This document shows positions 1 to 8,319 of a stretch of 64,000 nt of DNA, in pieces. Position numbers and translations under genes: made by a program. The notes under the pieces were generated by a model. The model searched no databases and was not told where the DNA came from. It saw nothing but the letters and a program-made list of their open reading frames with translations. The stretch is taken from the NCBI GenBank assembly GCA_938001865.1, contig CALLAW010000011.1:1-64000 (forward strand). The letters are read 5' to 3'. Each line of letters starts with the position of its first letter. Position 1 is the stretch's first letter. The DNA comes from an uncultured Saprospiraceae bacterium (GTDB taxonomy: Bacteria; Bacteroidota; Bacteroidia; Chitinophagales; Saprospiraceae).

Positions 1-91
1 TATTAAAGTGGTAAGCCGATGCTTAATAACTATTATAAGAGTTGAATTATAGATAGTTACCCAATAGGCATAGCGTGGAATGAAAGTTGCA

Positions 92-99
92 TACCTTTG
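92..99 (+). promoter_or_regulatory. Bacteroidota -7 promoter box before the CorA-like gene
   Basis: TACCTTTG matches the Bacteroidota housekeeping sigma -7 consensus TAnnTTTG. It lies 46 bases before the start of the CorA-like gene and would give a leader of about 40 bases. I see no convincing TTG at the -33 position, so this is a half-site call only. The first 90 bases of the window show no gene. Confidence 0.4.
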
Positions 100-145
100 A
101 GAGAGGAATCATTCTCATCCAAGAGGCACCCCAATGTTGTAGACT

Positions 146-1102
146 ATGATCACTTACTACATACTACAGGATAATGAATTGCAGACTACAGACGTAGCAG
201 GGCAAGCTCAGTGGATACATCTCTGTCCTCCACTCGAGCCAAATGAGTTAGAGAGCCTCTCAAAGACACAGAGTATTCCTTTGGATTTCTTCGTAGATTC
301 GCTAGATATCGACGAACGATCAAGGTACGATCGAGAAGATGAGAGCAAACTGATCTTGCTCAACACCCCAGTTCTAAACAATGAACTGAGGGACAATCAA
401 GCCATCTATATTACAGTCCCTATCGGTATCATAGTTCAAGATGAAGTCATCTATACAGTTTCACAAAATGACAATCCTATCATTGATAAATTTATTAATC
501 AGAAGGTAAGGGGATTTGATCCGATCGATCATACCAAGTTTATCCTACAGATATTCCAAGAGAGTGTTCTCTCATATCTAGATGCCCTCAAGAAACTCAA
601 TCTTAAGCGTAATCTGATAGAGCAAGAGCTCTATAACAGTAGTAGGAGTTCTGAGCTCAAGCAATTACTGAGGATTGAGAAGTCTTTGGTCTATTTTGTC
701 AATAGTCTGAGAGCTAACGACCTCTTGATGATGAAGATGAAGCGTACTGATTTCCTGAAGATCCGTGGCATAGAATATTACGAAGATCTCTTCGAAGATA
801 TTATCATTGATAATGGGCAGTCACTTGAGATGTCCAATGTCTATACTAATATCTTGAGTGGTACGATGGAGGCATATGCGTCAATCATCAGTAACAACAT
901 GAATGTCTTCATCCATCGATTGACGATCATCACAATTATCTTAATGGTGCCAACACTAGTTGCGAGTTTCTATGGGATGAATCTCGATCATTTGCCTTTT
1001 AGTAAGAGTCCTCTGACGTTTTATTTTTTGATATTATTTTCAGTCATTTTAGGAATGTTCTTGATTTGGTTTTTCCGTAGAGCACAGAAGAATATTAAAT
1101 AG
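146..1102 (+). CDS. corA: CorA-like Mg2+/divalent cation transporter
   Basis: CorA-type channel of the inner membrane that lets Mg2+ (or Co2+/Ni2+) flow into the cytoplasm as a pentamer. The length of 318 residues is normal for the family. A long soluble N-terminal domain (about 1-250) is followed by two membrane helices (about 257-275 and 291-311), and the family's signature GMN triplet sits at 277-279 at the end of the first helix, in YGMNL. The loop after GMN reads DHLPFSKS rather than the acidic MPEL found in classic CorA, so ion preference cannot be stated. The basic tail after helix 2 fits a cytoplasmic C-terminus. It appears to be a single-gene unit, with 227 bases before the next gene. 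Confidence 0.88.
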   Translation: MITYYILQDNELQTTDVAGQAQWIHLCPPLEPNELESLSKTQSIPLDFFVDSLDIDERSRYDREDESKLILLNTPVLNNELRDNQAIYITVPIGIIVQDEVIYTVSQNDNPIIDKFINQKVRGFDPIDHTKFILQIFQESVLSYLDALKKLNLKRNLIEQELYNSSRSSELKQLLRIEKSLVYFVNSLRANDLLMMKMKRTDFLKIRGIEYYEDLFEDIIIDNGQSLEMSNVYTNILSGTMEAYASIISNNMNVFIHRLTIITIILMVPTLVASFYGMNLDHLPFSKSPLTFYFLILFSVILGMFLIWFFRRAQKNIK

Positions 1103-1329
1103 GAGAGAAGGCGTTTTTTTACTCACAACTCCTACCTAAAGATAAGTGAGGAGATTCAACATTACTCAATGACAGTGCTTAGTCAATGTGGTAATCCTAA
1201 ACTCTTATATGTTCACCCCACATTTACCAAAGTGACACCATGTCAACTTTTTCAAAACATTAGATCGCATTCTATATCAATAAATCGCTAGGCAAGTCTT
1301 AACTTGGCAATCTAATCAAAATCAGAAGA

Positions 1330-2676
1330 GTGGGAATTCAACAAATTGTATTTATTCTAGTAACAGGGATAGCCTTCTTCTTTGCCGCAAAGCAATTTGC
1401 AAAGATACGGAGGACAATCAACCTAGGTAAAGCCTATGACACATCTGGTGATCTAGGGTTGCGATGGAAGGAAACATTACTTATCGCATTTGGTCAGAAG
1501 AAAATGTTTAAACGATGGATTCCGGCAATCTTACATGGGTTCATTTATGTTGCTTTTTTGTTTACTCAGATCGAGCTTATAGAGATTTTGATCGATGGCG
1601 TATTTGGTGTACATCGTTTTTTTGCAGGAGGTCTTGGAGTTTTCTATACATTGATTATCAGTACGATAGAGATACTATCATTACTCGCATTAGTCGCGAC
1701 GATCGCATTCCTCTGGAGACGTAACTTACTCAAGTTGCCAAGATTACATAAGTCAGAGATGAGTGGATGGCCTACATTAGATGCCAATATCATCTTGATC
1801 CTTGAGATCTTCTTAGTCTGTGCTATCTTCATGATGAATGGTGCAGATGTCTTACTCCAAAAGCTTGATCCGTCACACTTCCCTGATACTGGAACCTTAG
1901 CAATCAGCTCTTGGTTAGGTCCAGCCTTATTTGGAGGAATGTCACAGTCTTCATTACTCGTTGTGGAGAGAGTAGGGTGGTGGATGCATATCTTGACAGT
2001 ATTTGCATTTTTGAATTATTTACCTATCTCGAAGCACTTACATATCTTACTTTCATTCCCCAATGTCTTCTTCGCTAAGCGGTCTTCTCGTGGTGAGATG
2101 GAGAATATGACAGAGATAATGACTGAAGTCAAATCAATGATGGGATTGATACCAGAGTCTGAGGTAGATATGGACGCTGAGATACCTGAGTTTGGAGCTA
2201 AAGATGTCATGGATTTAGATTGGATCAATGTCATGAATGCGATGACTTGTACAGAATGTGGTCGTTGCACAGACGTCTGTCCAGCTAACACGACTGGCAA
2301 AAAACTCTCACCAAGGAAGGTAATGATGGATATCAGAGATAGAGCTACAGAAATCATCACCAATATAGAGTCAGGTAAAGATGAATTCAAAGTCGATGTC
2401 ACTAAGCCTTTGACCCAAGATAATTACAATGATGAGAAGTCTCTCTTTGATTATATCAGTAAGGAAGAGTTGCATGCATGTACGACTTGTAATGCCTGTG
2501 TCGAAGCATGTCCTGTCATGATCAATCCTCTTGAGCCAATCTTAGCCATGAGAAGATATGAAATATTAACCGAGTCGGCAGGTCCAAGTGATTGGATGCC
2601 AATGTTTACAAGTATAGAGAATAGTGGTAGCGTCTGGCAAGTACCAGATAGCAGAGAAGATTGGATCAATAAATAA
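1330..2676 (+). CDS. Membrane-anchored (4Fe-4S) oxidoreductase, HdrDE/GlcF-like N-terminal half
   Basis: Electron-transfer protein with a membrane N-terminal half (hydrophobic segments at roughly 3-20, 65-90, 100-130, 150-170 and 215-235, resembling the nitrate-reductase gamma/HdrE fold) and a cytoplasmic ferredoxin part. Two classic cluster motifs are present: C307-x2-C310-x2-C313-x3-C317-P and C384-x2-C387-x2-C390-x3-C394-P, each expected to bind a 4Fe-4S cluster. The start is GTG; there is no better in-frame start. In other Bacteroidota this protein is usually followed directly by a CCG-domain partner; here the partner is one gene further on, after a secreted DUF1028 protein. The two probably act together as a quinone-linked heterodisulfide-reductase-like or lactate/glycolate-oxidase-like complex, but the substrate is unknown. 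Confidence 0.85.
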   Translation: MGIQQIVFILVTGIAFFFAAKQFAKIRRTINLGKAYDTSGDLGLRWKETLLIAFGQKKMFKRWIPAILHGFIYVAFLFTQIELIEILIDGVFGVHRFFAGGLGVFYTLIISTIEILSLLALVATIAFLWRRNLLKLPRLHKSEMSGWPTLDANIILILEIFLVCAIFMMNGADVLLQKLDPSHFPDTGTLAISSWLGPALFGGMSQSSLLVVERVGWWMHILTVFAFLNYLPISKHLHILLSFPNVFFAKRSSRGEMENMTEIMTEVKSMMGLIPESEVDMDAEIPEFGAKDVMDLDWINVMNAMTCTECGRCTDVCPANTTGKKLSPRKVMMDIRDRATEIITNIESGKDEFKVDVTKPLTQDNYNDEKSLFDYISKEELHACTTCNACVEACPVMINPLEPILAMRRYEILTESAGPSDWMPMFTSIENSGSVWQVPDSREDWINK

Positions 2677-2688
2677 ACAACAACGCTT

Positions 2689-3702
2689 ATGAAAACAAGT
2701 CTCACTCTCAGTTTACTCTTAGCAGCAACGTTTCTCATTGGACAACATACATTTTCAATCGTTGCTGTTGATACTATCACGGGAGAGATTGGATCAGCAG
2801 GTGCTACTTGTCTTACCTCAGCAGATTGCAATGATTGTGGTGGTGCGGTGATTATCAATCAACTTATCCCTGGTGTAGGCGCTGTCAATGCTCAAGCTAC
2901 AGTGTGCCTCCCCAACACGAATGCCACTTTTGTTGCTGACCAATTGAGAAGTGGTCTCAGTGCTACTGATGCACTTAATCTCGTATTATCCAACGATCAA
3001 TGTCAGTTTGGCAACACTGCGGATAGACAGTACGGTATAGTCAGTTATGATGGCGACGACAATCTAGATATTGCAAGTTACACAGGTGATGGTGCCTTGT
3101 CACATGCTGGGCATCGGTCAGGTACTCTCTATAGTATACAGGGAAATATCCTCTTAGGTCCAGAGATCTTAGATTCGATGGAAGCGAGGTTTATCAGATC
3201 AGAAGGTTGGCCACTCAAAGATCGGTTAATGGAAGCAATGCAAGGAGCCAATGTAGTAGGTGCAGATAGTCGATGTGCTCCAGATGGATTGAGTTCTAAG
3301 TCTTCTTTCCTTAGAGTTGCAGCTCTTGGGGATCCAGAAGGTGAGCCATATGCAGAGGCGATTGTAGAGAGCACTGATCCAGGAGTAGATCCAATAGATT
3401 CACTCCAGACATTGGTTGATGATTTGACATTTATCATCATCAATGTTGACGATGAGACTAAGATAGATTACAATATCAGTCCTAACCCAGCGAGTGATCT
3501 ATTGACTCTCACTCAAGGTGAAAATGCGTTACTGACACATTACAGAATTACAACCATTGATGGGAGAGAGGTAGCATTTGGTAATTTTAATCTCAGAGAA
3601 ACCATCAAGGTAGAAAACTACGAAGAGGGCATCTACTTTATCCAGTTAATGGATCAAAGTACGACAGTCTTAATTACAGAAAAAGTACTAATTCAGAGAT
3701 AG
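2689..3702 (+). CDS. Secreted DUF1028 (Ntn-hydrolase-like) protein with T9SS sorting domain
   Basis: Residues 1-19 form a signal peptide, and the mature part begins with the DUF1028 signature FSIVAVDTITGEIGSAGATC, continuing with family blocks around GDGALSHAGH and the SFLRVA stretch (to about residue 240). DUF1028 has an Ntn-hydrolase-like fold; its substrate is not established. The last ~80 residues (from YNISPNPASDLL) are a type A T9SS sorting domain, which sends the protein through the outer membrane and is normally cleaved off. The gene starts 12 bases after the membrane Fe-S oxidoreductase and ends one base before the CCG-domain gene, so it looks co-transcribed with a cytoplasmic redox complex although its product is exported. 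Confidence 0.88.
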   Translation: MKTSLTLSLLLAATFLIGQHTFSIVAVDTITGEIGSAGATCLTSADCNDCGGAVIINQLIPGVGAVNAQATVCLPNTNATFVADQLRSGLSATDALNLVLSNDQCQFGNTADRQYGIVSYDGDDNLDIASYTGDGALSHAGHRSGTLYSIQGNILLGPEILDSMEARFIRSEGWPLKDRLMEAMQGANVVGADSRCAPDGLSSKSSFLRVAALGDPEGEPYAEAIVESTDPGVDPIDSLQTLVDDLTFIIINVDDETKIDYNISPNPASDLLTLTQGENALLTHYRITTIDGREVAFGNFNLRETIKVENYEEGIYFIQLMDQSTTVLITEKVLIQR

Positions 3703-3703
3703 A

Positions 3704-4480
3704 ATGAATGTAAAAACAATGGCTCAGCATGCTGCTGATGGAACAAAACCAGAAGTACTCTTCTGGGTAGGATGTGCAGGCAGCTTCGATGCAAGAGCAC
3801 AGAAAGTGACCAAAGCGTTCGCCGAGATACTCAATAAGGCAAATGTAGACTTTGCAATACTCGGTAATGAAGAGAGTTGTACAGGTGATCCTGCACGTCG
3901 GGCTGGCAATGAATTTGTCTTCCAGATGACTGCCATACAGAACGTGGAGACACTCAATGGCTACGATATCAAGCACATCGTCACAGCATGCCCACACTGC
4001 TTCAATACCTTGAAAAATGAGTACCCTGCACTAGGGGGCAACTATGAAGTAGTCCATCACACACAGTATATCAATACACTCTTCGACGAGGGTAGACTTA
4101 CTGTAGAGGGTGGAGCCTTTAAAGGCAAAAAAGTAACTTACCACGACTCATGTTATCTAGGTCGAGTTAACAATGTCTATGCTGTACCTAGAGACCTGTT
4201 AGAGAAGTTAGATATCGAGTTAGTAGAGATGAAACGATGTAAGACTAACGGATTGTGCTGTGGTGCTGGTGGTGCCCAAATGTTCAAAGAAGACGAACCC
4301 GGAGACAAAAGAATCAATACAGAACGTGTCGAAGAAGCTCTCAATACTGGTAGTGAGATCATCGCAGCTAACTGTCCATTCTGCATAACCATGCTATCGG
4401 ATGGAATCAATGAAAAAGAGAAGTCCGAATCAGTAGCAGTATACGATCTCTCAGAGCTCATCTTACAATCCATAGACTAA
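3704..4480 (+). CDS. (Fe-S)-binding protein with CCG domains (HdrB/GlcF C-terminal type)
   Basis: Cytoplasmic redox protein of 258 residues built from two cysteine-rich CCG domains, the kind that holds the catalytic or noncubane Fe-S centre in heterodisulfide reductase HdrB and in glycolate oxidase GlcF. Visible pieces are WVGCAG near residue 22, EESCTGDPARR near 60, ACPHCFN with C96 and C99, HDSCYLGR with C150, and the CCG triplet at 185-187. It most likely forms a complex with the membrane ferredoxin protein two genes upstream. The ATG lies one base after the stop of the DUF1028 gene; the stop (TAA) overlaps the start of the next gene by one base, which suggests translational coupling. Confidence 0.85.
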   Translation: MNVKTMAQHAADGTKPEVLFWVGCAGSFDARAQKVTKAFAEILNKANVDFAILGNEESCTGDPARRAGNEFVFQMTAIQNVETLNGYDIKHIVTACPHCFNTLKNEYPALGGNYEVVHHTQYINTLFDEGRLTVEGGAFKGKKVTYHDSCYLGRVNNVYAVPRDLLEKLDIELVEMKRCKTNGLCCGAGGAQMFKEDEPGDKRINTERVEEALNTGSEIIAANCPFCITMLSDGINEKEKSESVAVYDLSELILQSID

Positions 4481-4965
4481 TGTTACGAGACCTTATAGCA
4501 CTGCCAGATACAAGTAAAGTCTGGATCTATCAGGCCAATCGGCCACTCAGTTATGATGAAGTAGATATCGTACGACCAATGCTCTACCAATTTGCTCAAG
4601 AGTGGAACTCTCATGGGCAAGTGGTACAGGCATATGCTAATATCTTCCATATGCAGTTTATCGTCTTAGTTGCAGACGAGTCCAATCTTGGAGTCAGTGG
4701 ATGCTCCATAGATAGTAGTGTCCAACTCATCAGATCTATAGAGTCAACAGTGAAGATTGACTGCTTTGATAGGCATATCTATACTTACTTTGATGGTGAA
4801 GATGTCAAGCAAATCCGCCACAACGACTTCAAAGCTGCCTATGATAATGGCCAACTGACCGACCAGACACTCATCTTTGATAACTTAGTCGATACCAAAG
4901 AAAAATTTCTTACATCTTGGATAAAGCCGATTCAAGACTCTTGGCATAAGATGTTTTTGAGCTAG
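4480..4965 (+). CDS. Conserved Bacteroidota protein (often labelled ABC transporter ATPase)
   Basis: A 161-residue soluble protein conserved in Bacteroidota. I recognise the start (WIYQANRPLSYDEVD) as a family that databases often call ABC transporter ATPase, but it contains no Walker A, Walker B or signature motif, so that name is probably an error carried between genomes. The conserved blocks are the N-terminal QANRPLS segment and the ADESNLGVSGCSIDSS segment near residue 70. It overlaps the CCG-domain gene by one base and is the last gene of the group beginning at 1330. Function unknown. Confidence 0.7.
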   Translation: MLRDLIALPDTSKVWIYQANRPLSYDEVDIVRPMLYQFAQEWNSHGQVVQAYANIFHMQFIVLVADESNLGVSGCSIDSSVQLIRSIESTVKIDCFDRHIYTYFDGEDVKQIRHNDFKAAYDNGQLTDQTLIFDNLVDTKEKFLTSWIKPIQDSWHKMFLS

Positions 4966-5102
4966 GGAGTTCATAGTGGACTAGTCTATATAGAGAGAGA
5001 GATTCTAGTCAGGATATTGAGAGATGCGTATATCGATTTGGATTGCCACATGCTCGTTATTGACGAGTCAGCTGAGTACACAAGAAAAGCACTACCATGC
5101 TA

Positions 5103-6392
5103 TTAATGACTACCTCTGAAGAGTTGAAAAGTTGATCTGTAAGGTTTCCATTTCTCTTCCCAGAATGGGCTACTGTTGTGCCAAATTAGTCGGCAAGTGC
5201 CTGACACCTTTGATGCCGATTGGATCATTTTTTTGACTTGATCGTATGATTCTATTGGTGTCAACTTGAGGTAATTGGCAAGTGTGACATCCATCGCAGC
5301 GAATGGATGAATCATCAGATCTGTACTCAATTCCGCTTGGAGATCATACCAAAGAAATGGTCGACAAGTACCTGCTCTATAACCAATGTCATCTGCATAT
5401 CCCATTGTGTAATCATCTGAGATACCAGCCTTGAGAAGTAATCGATATGTCGTAGGAAGTTTCAGTCTCAAGTAATGTTGACGGCTACGCGTAGGTCGTG
5501 CATTTACCAGCGAGTAATATGTATCCACTTGTGAGGAGAGTATCTTATAGTCTGTTGATGTCTGATATCCCGGATGGATCCCAATCTTTGCGACAGTTGA
5601 GAGTTGCTTTACAGCTGTTGCGAATTGTGGATGGTGAGGATCGACGCCTTTGTCGTACTTTGTCCTTTGATTCATCAATATGAAAAATACGACTTGGCTA
5701 AAGTCGATGTATTCTTTCCACCTGTCTAGATCGTAGTCATCTTGTTGAGATCCGTTAAGAGTCTTTACTCTTTGAGAGAGTGCTGTCAGATCCAACTTAC
5801 AGAGATCTTTGATCACCCCGGCTATGGTCACCAGATTTGATTTGTTTTTGTACTTCCACATGTGATCTATGTCAAATGTGATTTCCGTAGGTTGAGAGGA
5901 TATAAGATCCAATGTAATCCCAAGATTAGTATGGACATAAGTAGCAAACCAGAGCAATACTTGATCTACGATTGGCATATGTAATACTTTGAGACTACTG
6001 AGTATAGAGTGGTTAGCGGTGAATCTATCATGGACATCAGGTCCGTAGGGGATATACTCCTCGTATCTTGATAAGATTACAAAGGCAAATGCAAAGAGAT
6101 CACTTTGCGGAGCAGAATGATGACTAGTCTGATCCTTAAGGAAGTCAATCGAGAGTTGGAGACTCTGGGTCATCTCACGATATGAGTTGGGTTTGATTCC
6201 CTGCTCTACCATGATAGGATGCAGAGGCATATCTGTATCCCCGTCATCGCTATACGTGATAGTCTTCTGACGTTGATTTTCGTGGATCTTATGGATTAAG
6301 TCTATCGATTGAACAAACTGAGAATCTAGCCATTTAATGACATAGGATACTCTATTAGATTGAGAAGGACAATATATGTATATCTTTGTAAT
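5103..6392 (-). CDS. Polysaccharide-deacetylase-like protein (DUF7033 type), probable ATT start
   Basis: Member of the Bacteroidota DUF7033/polysaccharide deacetylase family, which is found near cell-surface polysaccharide genes; the catalytic activity has not been shown for this subgroup. The NodB-like part includes TFDIDHMWKY (metal/catalytic Asp region) and a C-terminal TCRLIWHNSSPFW. The first ATG (at 6230) leaves out about 54 codons that read like the family's normal N-terminus (IYIYCPSQSNRVSYVIKW). That extension is open up to a stop at 6405-6407 and contains no ATG, GTG or TTG at a fitting place. An ATT at 6390-6392 would give a start of TKIYIYC after the initiator. I therefore extend the gene to 6392. 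The alternative is that the start codon was lost by mutation or sequencing error. Confidence 0.7.
   Translation of the reverse strand: MTKIYIYCPSQSNRVSYVIKWLDSQFVQSIDLIHKIHENQRQKTITYSDDGDTDMPLHPIMVEQGIKPNSYREMTQSLQLSIDFLKDQTSHHSAPQSDLFAFAFVILSRYEEYIPYGPDVHDRFTANHSILSSLKVLHMPIVDQVLLWFATYVHTNLGITLDLISSQPTEITFDIDHMWKYKNKSNLVTIAGVIKDLCKLDLTALSQRVKTLNGSQQDDYDLDRWKEYIDFSQVVFFILMNQRTKYDKGVDPHHPQFATAVKQLSTVAKIGIHPGYQTSTDYKILSSQVDTYYSLVNARPTRSRQHYLRLKLPTTYRLLLKAGISDDYTMGYADDIGYRAGTCRPFLWYDLQAELSTDLMIHPFAAMDVTLANYLKLTPIESYDQVKKMIQSASKVSGTCRLIWHNSSPFWEEKWKPYRSTFQLFRGSH
6360..6388 (+). promoter_or_regulatory. Bacteroidota-type promoter for the 6486 gene
   Basis: TTG at 6360-6362 (-33 element) and TATCTTTG at 6381-6388 (-7 element, consensus TAnnTTTG) are separated by 18 bases, the same spacing as in the promoter at 33103. 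Transcription would begin near 6395 and leave a leader of about 90 bases before the TTG start of the secreted protein at 6486. The promoter lies inside the extended 5' end of the oppositely oriented deacetylase-like gene, so the two transcripts would overlap at their starts. Confidence 0.65.
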
Positions 6393-6485
6393 AGTTTTGT
6401 TCGTTTATTACCTTAGTGAATGGTAAGATAGAGTGATAACTTACTGTTCTAGTACTATATTATTTATGATTGAGATAATTCACTG

Positions 6486-7286
6486 TTGAAGTTAAGATAC
6501 TGCATATTAGGTTTGTTACTACTTGGGGTGACATTTGGAGTCAATGCTCAGAGGACGCTGCAACCGAAGCTCATAGAGTTTGACACTAAAGGTATTGTGT
6601 ATAAGACTGAACGAGCATTTCAGTTTAGAGTGATGGAGAGCGGGATGTCTATAGGCTACTACCAAGGTCAGATAGTCAGCTATACCAAGACTAAATACTA
6701 CAGTTTGGATTTAGGTTATCTGAGAGATGTGAGAGAGAGACGCCAAAGCAAGAATATCAGTATTGCGACACCTACCAACTCATTTGCAATAGGAAAGATA
6801 AATAGTATCATCAATGTAAGAGGGAGTATCGGTCGCAAGATTTATCTTTCTGAGAAAGCCAAAAGACGTGGTTTGGCCGTTGGGTATACGTATGAGATTG
6901 GGCCTTCTATTGCATTGGTCAAGCCATACTACCTCGATCTATTCTACTCGAGTGGCCCTGGAGATCTGCAAGTAGAAATCGTAACTGAGAAATTTTCCGA
7001 AGAGAATGCTGAAGTCTTCTTAGATCGCAATAGAGTATTCGGAGCATCTAACTATCGCAATGGTCTAAGCGAAATATCAATCGTCCCAGGTATCCAAGCT
7101 AAGGCTGGTGCTCATTTTGCGTTGGGAGCATTCGATGAATATATGAAAACCTTAGAAGCTGGACTCATGGTAGACCTATACACTAAGAAACTCCCAATTC
7201 TCTTTGAAACGGAAGAGTATCAAAATAGACCCCTTTTCATAAGATTTTATGTCAATGCACAGTTTGGAGCAAGAAAGAATAAGTAA
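6486..7286 (+). CDS. Secreted or outer-membrane protein of unknown function
   Basis: A 266-residue protein with a clear signal peptide (about 1-21, ending GVNA-Q). The mature part is rich in alternating beta-strand patterns and aromatic residues (for example IGYYQGQIVSYTKTKYYSLDLG) and ends in a strand-like stretch (FIRFYVNAQFG), which fits a small outer-membrane barrel. I do not recognise a named family. The start is TTG; the signal peptide begins directly there with KLRYCILGLLLLG. The lipA gene follows after 43 bases, and both may be read from the promoter at 6360. Confidence 0.65.
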   Translation: MKLRYCILGLLLLGVTFGVNAQRTLQPKLIEFDTKGIVYKTERAFQFRVMESGMSIGYYQGQIVSYTKTKYYSLDLGYLRDVRERRQSKNISIATPTNSFAIGKINSIINVRGSIGRKIYLSEKAKRRGLAVGYTYEIGPSIALVKPYYLDLFYSSGPGDLQVEIVTEKFSEENAEVFLDRNRVFGASNYRNGLSEISIVPGIQAKAGAHFALGAFDEYMKTLEAGLMVDLYTKKLPILFETEEYQNRPLFIRFYVNAQFGARKNK

Positions 7287-7329
7287 TCAATCGAGTTATT
7301 AAAAACAGATACCAAAATAGACAGCTATA

Positions 7330-8232
7330 GTGTTAGAATTACCAGTAATATCAGTCGATAACGACAATAATTCCAAGAAGTCAAAGAGAAAGCCAGATTG
7401 GTTAAGAGTAAAACTTCCAATAGGTGAAAAATATAAACATGTCAGAAAACTGGTAGACGAGTACGACCTACATACGATCTGTCAGAGTGGTAATTGTCCT
7501 AACATGGGAGAGTGTTGGGGAGCGGGTACTGCTACATTTATGATACTTGGCAATGTCTGTACACGGAGCTGTAGCTTCTGTGCAGTCAAGACTGGTAGAC
7601 CACCAGAGTATGATGAAGATGAGCCAAGAAGAGTGGCAGAAGCAATAAGACTGATGGAGGTAAAGCATGCTGTCATCACATCAGTAAATAGGGATGAACT
7701 CAAGGATCGTGGAGCCGAAATCTGGTACCAAACTGTCGTCGCTGTCAAAGAAGAAAGTCCTACTACTACCATAGAAACTCTGATTCCCGATGTCAAGTCT
7801 AACTGGGATGCACTCTATCGGATGGTAGAAGGTGGCCAAGAAGTAGTCTCACATAACATAGAAACAGTAGAGAGCCTCTATCGAAGAGTAAGACCACAAG
7901 CTAAGTATGCGAGGAGTCTAGAGCAAATCAAACTGACAAAGGAAGATGGGAGAAGGACAAAAACAGGGCTAATGGTAGGTCTAGGTGAGACGCAAGATGA
8001 AGTCATCAAGACGATGAAAGATCTTGTGGATAATGGTTGTGATGTACTCACAATCGGCCAATATCTGCAACCAACTAAAATGCATATTGAGGTTGCAGAG
8101 TTTATCCATCCCGATACCTTTGCAATGTATAAGTCCGAAGGTCTCAAGATGGGATTTGACTTTGTAGAGAGTGGTCCATTGGTCAGATCAAGTTACCATG
8201 CCGAACGACATCTTGAAGGATTTGTAGAGTAA
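7330..8232 (+). CDS. lipA: Lipoyl synthase (radical SAM)
   Basis: Radical-SAM enzyme that inserts two sulfur atoms into the octanoyl group on lipoyl domains, for example of pyruvate and 2-oxoglutarate dehydrogenase. Both iron-sulfur sites are complete: the auxiliary cluster motif C51-x4-C56-x5-C62 ([12 protein letters not shown]) and the radical SAM motif C77-x3-C81-x2-C84 (CTRSCSFC). The family's C-terminal RSSYHAE follows near 285-291. At 300 residues the length is normal. It starts at GTG, giving VLELPVIS after the initiator. It may share a transcript with the secreted protein upstream; the next gene, HPPD, has its own possible -7 box 88 bases on. Confidence 0.96.
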   Translation: MLELPVISVDNDNNSKKSKRKPDWLRVKLPIGEKYKHVRKLVDEYDLHTICQSGNCPNMGECWGAGTATFMILGNVCTRSCSFCAVKTGRPPEYDEDEPRRVAEAIRLMEVKHAVITSVNRDELKDRGAEIWYQTVVAVKEESPTTTIETLIPDVKSNWDALYRMVEGGQEVVSHNIETVESLYRRVRPQAKYARSLEQIKLTKEDGRRTKTGLMVGLGETQDEVIKTMKDLVDNGCDVLTIGQYLQPTKMHIEVAEFIHPDTFAMYKSEGLKMGFDFVESGPLVRSSYHAERHLEGFVE

Positions 8233-8319
8233 ATTGTGATGTAACCATAGAAAACTCTCAGACTTATCAGAAAAGTTATTAATTTTGTTGTCAATGCAAC
8301 TAAATTAATACTATCAGAT

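Noticed and set aside
4966-5102. GACTAG...CTAGTC inverted repeat as a terminator
   Set aside because: The stem is only 6 bp with a 20-base loop and no T-run follows on either strand.
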